A DNA stretch of 39,917 bases from Oehlia diaphana (Eukaryota; Glomeromycota; Glomeromycetes; Glomerales; Glomeraceae): assembly GCA_003833135.1 (NCBI GenBank), contig QZLH01000175.1:19879-59795 (forward strand). The letters are read 5' to 3'. This document shows positions 34,101 to 39,917 of this stretch, piece after piece (position 1 is the first letter of the stretch; each line of letters starts with the position of its first letter). The notes under the pieces were generated by a model. It did no database searches. It saw only the letters and a list, made by a program, of their open reading frames with translations, and was not told the origin of the DNA. Made by a program: the position numbers and the translations under genes.

Positions 34101-35666
34101 CATTATTGAAACAATTGAATATAATAAATCTACAAGTCATTACCTCTAATCTTCGAAGATCTATAGACAATGTAGTGATGAAAAATGACATTTGAAGCAG
34201 GTAATCAATTATTATCGCCACAGAAGTGAAAATACAAAATTCTTGAACTAAATCTATTGTTGTTGAGATAATAAATAAAACGAAAAGACGGGTAAAAAGA
34301 TTTTTTGTTATTGAAACTCCAACTTTTTCAAGTCCTTTTCCAACTCGTTCTTTAACATCTAATTCCATTGAAGTTGAAGTAACCGCATTAGTTAAAATAA
34401 ATAAGTTTTCAACACCGATAATTACAAGTACAAAGGGCAACAATTTCCTGGAAAAGAAGATTATTAATAAGATTACGCTAAAAATTTTAAAAGAGGATAT
34501 TAAAATAAATACCAAGATCCAAGTGTCAAAGTGACACCAAAAAGAGAACAAACACTGAGTGAAACGACCAAAGAAGCAATTATTTGGGCCACAATTGATG
34601 ATGTCAACCCAAATTTTGACTTTACAGAATTAAGTCGTCCAGGGGAAAGTGATATATATAGGGACGCAATAATATATTCCAGAGCAAGGAGGATAGTTTC
34701 TGCCGAATATCCCTTATGACGATTAAACTATATGTAAACTAATATGTTAATTTCAATATTTTTGTTATTTTATCAAAATAAACCAACACATACAATAAAT
34801 ACGATATGATTTGACGCTTCCTTAAAATCTATATCAAAAGCCTTTATACGTTCACCACCAATATGACAAGTATCATTTGCATCCATTACATGTTTCAAAA
34901 GCAAATCCCATATAGCTAAAGTTTGACCTTCGGCACAATTACCCATATCTTCTAAAAAATAAGTTAAAATGATAGAATCTGCACCTATAATCCTTCCAGT
35001 CACCTTATCATAAACAGGATTTCCAAAAACCGAATCCAGAGGAATTGGTATATTAAACGAAGAAAGTTTATCTGCCTTAGAAAGAGTTTTTGAAATACTA
35101 TCATCGTTCATAAGTAAATCAGCATTGTAATTCCAAAATTCAATAGGGGAATTAATCAGACAACGGCTTCCACCGTTTGGCTTAAAACATAAATTAGAAA
35201 GAGTATATTCTTCAGGTTCTTGGCGCGAAATAAGTGGAGTTTTATTAGGTGGATATACTACTACAGTATTTGCAAGTCTTTCTTGTAATTGGTGTGTCCA
35301 CAATAACAGACTCTTTTCTAAAACATTTGTATCATAATTAGAGTGAGGATTTTCAATATCTTTAAAACCATTAGTTTTAATAATAATTTTCTCTACACGT
35401 AATGAAGCTTGAGAATCGCATTTTTGTTTGAAACTAGCCTTTGAAATAGGCACGCGAGATGATGGTAATTCCCAATAAAAACCTGAGACGTCGCTGGTAG
35501 GGTTTAAATAATAGGCATTAAGAGCAGGATAACATAAAGGTAAAACTATAAAAATGGCAATAACTATAACGGAAACTTGGTGAGTAGCGCAGAATTTGGC
35601 ATGACGGTAAAATAATAGCGGTGCTGTTGAGACTGTCAAGGATTTGAGGTATGTAAGGACGGCCAT
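31127..35666 (-). CDS. SCAP: SREBP cleavage-activating protein (SCAP)
   Basis: Five exons: 35666-34803, 34727-34513, 34447-34144, 34058-33909, 33832-31127; 4239 nt encode 1412 residues (human 1279). TM1 lies at about 30-50 (VIVIAIFIVLPLCYPALNAY), followed by a large luminal loop. The sterol-sensing domain spans exons 2-3: SVKSKFGLTSS, LLPFVLVIIGVENLFIL, and IDYLLQMSFFITTLSIDLRR. LEISDL directly after it matches the position of the COPII-binding MELADL motif of animal SCAP. A further TM (IIIIPAFVIIFAISYLVSF) precedes WD40 repeats (SADVSLLCANPNG, VRVWDIDSGQATFIL, GGIRVYDYFTGKP, VHVWQLV), with an acidic insertion (DDYEDEEIEDTDDYDDDFDD). SCAP escorts SREBP from the ER to the Golgi when sterols are low. 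Low-complexity inserts explain the extra length. No SREBP gene is in the window. Confidence 0.92.
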
Positions 35667-36127
35667 GGTGCCATTAATATTATTTTTATATAATAATATA
35701 TTAAGAATAAGATGGACGAATAATACGAACTTTACTGGAGTATTTATAATTTTTTTTTTTACAAGTGGATCATTCGTAAGAAAAAATTTAACTATGCTAG
35801 TAATTAAGCATTTGGCGATTTGTGTTTAAATTTGCATGCATATTCTGATATTTTGAAATATTACAAATAGGAAGTTACACTGACCTGCATTAGGGAAATT
35901 CCTATTGTCATTTCCAAGCCAAATTTCCCGGATGGGAAATTCATCAGGTAAACTTCCAAGTTACAAAATAGTATAATTGGGTATTTGGCTGGATAATTTC
36001 TAAAATTGCCTTTTTTATTTTCAATTTCTGTTCACATAACATATTCAAGATTCTCAAGGAAAAATCACAATTAAATATAGCATTAGCCGGTACAAAATAA
36101 GGTATATTAATTAGCCACTAAGTCTTC
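35667..36127. other. Spacer upstream of SCAP
   Basis: About 460 bases containing the SCAP promoter. A patch at 35870-35965 has GGAAATT/AATTTCC units and a weak inverted relation (GGAAGTTACACTGACCTG against CAGGTAAACTTCC), possibly a decayed foldback. Nothing else is recognised. Confidence 0.45.
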
Positions 36128-37345
36128 TATAATTTCATCATCTCACGGTTCCATGAATACTTCACAACTAATTCGACGTTTTTTTTAAAAAGTTCCAGAG
36201 CATTGTTTGCACTCACTTTTACATGCCAGAATTTAAATATCTTCTGCCCTGTTAATTTCTTGACTTTTAGAGTCAAATGTTTCACAGAAAAATAATTATT
36301 TTTATAGATTTACGCAAAAGAAAATCCGTTTATTCTTACGCTTACATTTGACAGAATTTGATATTTGATAAATTCTCTCTCTTCTGGTTCTGGTATTTTC
36401 CATGTCTGCCGTTAATATGATAATTTTATATAAATATAAAGTTTTAACTTGTTCACATACCTGACCTTTAATATATGCTATATATGAAGATGGCTGATAA
36501 ATAACTTTTATTGTTAAGTAATAAAAATCACGCGTAATATGAATATCGCACGTACTTCACGTTTTTTGCATAAGCCTAGATTGGGAATGTTCTATAAGAA
36601 TCTAATAAGTATACGCATTTCAATTTACCAGTGTAATAAATTATCTAAACTATATTGTTCGGCAATGTCAATATTAAACGTAATGATGATTTAACCTTTC
36701 CATTACTGGCCCATGTAACCAAGATGCTTGGGGCAATTGCATTAAAGTTTGAACTAGTAAAATAAATAAGATAAATATTATCTATCAATAAAAATACCGA
36801 CAATTGTGTAATGTTTATTATCAACTTCCGATATTTGCCATTAGTAAGACATTAAAGAGAAAAAATGGATTCCAACACGATCACGTGATCAAAGTCCCGA
36901 AAAAAAATTACTCGTAAGCTTATCTCGCGCGTTTCCAAGAATATCACCTTTGAGACCAGTTAAGTCTAGAGTCAATTTAAGTTTTTCAAGTATATGAAAA
37001 TTTCCGTCTCCAAAATGTAAACGTTCAACGCGTTGTATAAACTTCATAACATCACTGGTGCCAAGCGTATGGTGGGTTTAGACTTTAGAATACACTTTTA
37101 TTGAGCAATCGAAAGTGAAGAGAAGTATCTATCTTATTAAGAAGGTTCCTGGATTACCAATTTCGCTGGAGATTTTTACTTAAGAATACCAATTTAAGTA
37201 ATATAACTTACAAAACATTACCTAGTTATCATTCTGTCGGGTGTTGGACCTTTTACATTACGAGTCATCCAGAAACGTGACTTAGAAATCACATGAACTA
37301 TTGAATATGCATGCCGGTAATTATGCAACCTCGGATCATCAAATT
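36128..37345 (-). pseudogene. Unresolved spliced gene, probably decaying
   Basis: Several minus-strand open segments have splice-like borders. They read, 5' to 3': RLHNYRHAYSIVHVISKSRF and WMTRNVKGPTPDRMIT (about 37330-37215, followed by GTAATG); MKFIQRVERLHFGDGNFHIL then EKLKLTLDLTGLKGDILGN (about 37048-36900); CDIHITRDFYYLTIKVIYQP then SSYIAYIKGQ (about 36555-36462, donor GTATGT); TWKIPEPEEREFIKYQILSN (about 36407-36348, donor GTAAGC); and KLTGQKIFKFWHVKVSANNA then LELFKKNVELVV to a stop at 36128. The sequence is protein-like, but I could not join all parts in one frame: stops interrupt the second and the middle segments. From memory the first two resemble kinetochore CENP-N/Chl4 and the later ones CENP-L/Iml3; this is weak and may be wrong. 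It could be a real many-exon gene that I failed to splice, or a pseudogene. Confidence 0.35.
36879..36890. promoter_or_regulatory. Perfect GATCACGTGATC palindrome
   Basis: A 12-base palindrome with a CACGTG core lies between the SCAP and PQ-loop starts, about 540 bp upstream of the latter. The same 10-11-base core is seen in the hAT MITE (4271 and 4419). It could be a bHLH site or a remnant of such an element. Confidence 0.4.
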
Positions 37346-37432
37346 TCCGCCATGCTCGAAAATGTAAATAAATAAATATAAACAGTGTTATTTATTTAGT
37401 TTTAGTAACCTTTTTATTCTTTTTTTTTCAAA

Positions 37433-38388
37433 ATGCCAGAACTTAGTGATGTATTTAATACTCTACTCGATATATCTATGATCGTTGGTCCTGTATTAGG
37501 ATACTTTGATCAAATTAATAAATTTCGACAGACTAAATCAAGTTCAGGATATTCATTAGATACGACAGGAGTATTATTAGTTAGTAGTATTATTCGTGTT
37601 CACTTTTGGTAGGTTTGTATGTTTTTATTTTCTTAATATTTAAACTGTCTTTAAATTATTTTGGTTTTAATAGGGTTGGGAAAAGGTTTGCAGAAGTACT
37701 TCTTTATCAAAGTTTTTTGATGATAGCTGTTCAGCTTGTTTTATTACATGAATTTCTTAAATATCGATTTCCAATCTCACCAACACCAAATCGGCGATGG
37801 TTTTGGAATTGGTACACTTATAAATCTTATTTAATCTTCTTGATTACGTTGTCTGGAATATTGGGATTATTTCAATTCATGTTTTATAAACAAACATGGT
37901 TCGTTGAAACTTTGGGTTTTCTGGTAAATTGTAGTTTAAATGTTATTTCAAATCAAATCAATTCTCGATTCTAAATTTTTGATCTATAAAGTCACTCGGA
38001 ATCGAAAGTACTGTTCCGATGCCCCAAGCTTGGGAAAATTTTAAGAGGCACTCTGTATCAGGATTCAGGTAAGACACCTTTTCTGAAATTTATTTTTTTT
38101 ATATTTGCCTCACTTTCACATTTTCTTACATTTTTTTACATTTTTAATCTTTAATGAAGTAAATGGATCATTTTAACATGGGTCTGTGGAGATTCATTTA
38201 AAACATTTTATTATATATATTATCATACACCAGTACAATTCATTCTTTGTGGTATTGTACAATTAAGTGTAGACTTTATAATCGTAATCCAAGTTATTAT
38301 TTACGGTCGTAGAATGAGAGCATTTTTTGGTTTAAGTAATAATAGATCACGATATTCAAATTACAACTCTTTAGATAATATCCCGTAA
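37433..38388 (+). CDS. PQ-loop membrane protein (SLC66A2/Any1-like)
   Basis: Four exons: 37433-37608, 37674-37923, 37992-38068, 38160-38388; 732 nt encode 243 residues. Two PQ-loop-like repeats: VGPVLGYFDQINKFRQTKSS then SGYSLDTTGVLLVSSIIRV, and LGIESTVPMPQAWENFKRHS then VSGFSKWIILTWVCGDSFKT. Between them are FWVGKRFAEVLLYQSFLM and WFVETLGFL. The VETLGF and CGDSFKT segments are close to animal PQLC1/SLC66A2 and to yeast Any1 (Cfs1), a suppressor of flippase loss. Likely seven transmembrane helices, in Golgi or endosome membranes, affecting phospholipid distribution. The first proline of the PQ pair is altered in the first repeat (DQ), while PQ is kept in the second. All introns are in phase. 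Confidence 0.88.
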
Positions 38389-39917
38389 TCATCACTATTA
38401 CGTTAGTTTTATAATTTATTTATTATTTATTTTGTACAAATTATTATTTTCTTAATTGTTGAATATCAATTAAATCATGGCAAGAAATTCGTAAATAACG
38501 AGTTGACACAATAATTGATACTCGAAGAAAAATAATTCAATTACAATTTGAAATTAATTCATGGTGATCGTTAACAAGCAACAACTGATAATAAACAAGA
38601 ATTTACTCCAGGTATACAATATTAAATTACTTATCTATCTAGCTAACATTTATATAGTGCTGGTTATTTTCATAATAGTGAATACCAATAAAATTGAAGT
38701 GATGGATCTGTAATGCTGGCACACTAAACTTTTATGATGCAGAATTTTGGATCTTTCGCCAGTGTCACACCCTCCGTATTTCATTATACGGTAAATCTAT
38801 TCGTCACGCAATATCTAGCACATGTGCGTATCGAATCAAAAAAATGTTATTTTTTAGGTATTCACTACTTGATTTCTCACGAGTATAAACTTATAGTAAA
38901 TCTTATCATAATATTTTTGAACGATTTTTTATTGAGTATTTAAAATATATTTAAAATATACTTAAATTTTATCTTATACTTAAAACATATACTGAAATGG
39001 AAAAAATTAAATATAATTTAAGGGTCTTGTTTCTGAATATCGCACCTGCATCCTGGGAAAAATTACGTAATTCCAGGCAAAATTAAAACACGTGACATTT
39101 AACTAGGGTGTGAAAAATAGATTTTTTAATTCTCTGGCGTGATAAATTATAAAATCCATAATTTAATTATAATTGAAGTATACAATAATATACTTAAAAT
39201 ATACTTATTTTATAAATATGCTTTAAATATACTGAAATGGAATTAAATATAATTTAAGTATATATATTAATTATAATTTAATTAACTTTTAGTATATTTT
39301 AAGTATAAATAAAAAAATTAAATATATTTTAAAGAAAATCAAGTATATTTTAAATAAATATTAAGTATAAATACTTTTTATTAGATATGTATATAAGGTA
39401 AAGAAGATTTCTGTTCTGAATCCATACATTACTATAAAAAAAATTAATAATATTATCAATATAAATAAAACTAAAGGTATTTAAAAAATTTTATGAAAAA
39501 GATACAGCAAATATATATAAAAATTAATAGAATGTAACTATTTAATAAAAGTAATTTAATCTTTTTTATAATAATTTTTATTTAAAAAACCATTTAATAA
39601 AATAAAAAAAAAGTAATTATCTTTTTAAAAAAAAGTTGAAATATTAATCAAACCTTATACAGTAAATTACTTAAAATTTTTAAAATCAATTAATTTAACT
39701 GCTTTGAAATATATATATATATATATATAATGCAATCTTACAATAATAATGGTTAACATATGCGCCAATTTCTGGAATTTGGCTTTTTCATCAAAAAAAC
39801 CAACTTTATCGTGTAAGTACAAATCACCAGGTGCACAAAAATAATAGATCAATGTCAGCTGATGTGAATAAAATTGATCGTCATATGATTTTTTATTTCT
39901 TTGTGATAAAATTTTAA
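38389..39917. other. AT-rich repeat-containing right end
   Basis: No gene is supported. From about 38940 to 39400 there are many degenerate copies of AAATATACTTAAA-like units. ATATACTGAAATGGA followed by ATTAAATATAATTTAAG occurs twice (about 38988 and 39228). Between these copies lies CCTGGGAAAAATTACGTAATTCCAGG-like foldback DNA (about 39052-39077) and CACGTG at 39089. An alternating AT run lies at 39709-39729. The pattern suggests a decayed inserted element. Confidence 0.5.

Noticed and set aside
38734..38943. Plus-strand open frame of 69 codons after the PQ-loop gene
   Set aside because: Composition matches the AT-rich spacer, no motif, no splice partner.

Overview
The window looks like nuclear DNA of an arbuscular mycorrhizal fungus, most plausibly Rhizophagus or a close relative. 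It is very AT-rich. The genes are split by many short GT-AG introns (mostly 50-110 nt, GTAAGT/GTATGT donors, TAG acceptors). The conserved genes are typical eukaryotic or fungal single-copy genes. The left third carries hairpin elements and decayed members of families that I recall as expanded in this lineage (kinase-like genes with a Cys-rich/WTSGN module, primase-helicase genes). This assignment is inference; nothing was searched.

Layout. 1-10.4 kb is an accessory, repeat-rich segment: perfect and imperfect hairpins, a 99-bp direct duplication, a broken primase-helicase gene with a small Cys/His-rich partner facing away from it, a hAT-type MITE with an intact 8-bp target duplication, two tandem repeat arrays, a 48-bp perfect palindrome, a degenerate foldback array, a broken kinase-like gene and two coding relics. 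10.5-12.3 kb holds one intact two-exon cytochrome P450. 12.3-14.3 kb is AT-rich spacer. 14.3-20.6 kb is compact housekeeping DNA: HAT1 (histone acetyltransferase type B), a CCDC25/JLP2 homologue and CFD1/NUBP2 on the minus strand, then a G-patch protein that diverges from CFD1 across about 90 bp. 20.8-25.4 kb is an eight-exon SCP160/vigilin gene with about 14 KH domains. 27.2-30.6 kb is a fifteen-exon SPT7-like SAGA subunit (bromodomain plus histone fold). 31.1-35.7 kb is a five-exon SCAP (SREBP cleavage-activating protein) with sterol-sensing domain and WD40 repeats. 36.1-37.35 kb holds fragments of an unresolved, probably decaying, minus-strand spliced gene. 37.4-38.4 kb is a four-exon PQ-loop membrane protein. 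The last 1.5 kb is AT-rich repeat.

How the genes relate. They do not form one pathway. HAT1 and SPT7 both act on chromatin, CFD1 builds Fe-S clusters, SCP160 binds mRNA and ribosomes, and SCAP controls the sterol response. I rebuilt exon structures by hand; for nearly every intact gene the summed exon length is an exact multiple of three and the protein length is close to that of known homologues, which is the main support for the models. I saw no clear undescribed multi-gene system. The most unusual signals are a candidate one-nucleotide exon in the CCDC25 homologue, the primase-helicase/Cys-rich gene pair embedded in hairpin elements, and the intact SCAP.
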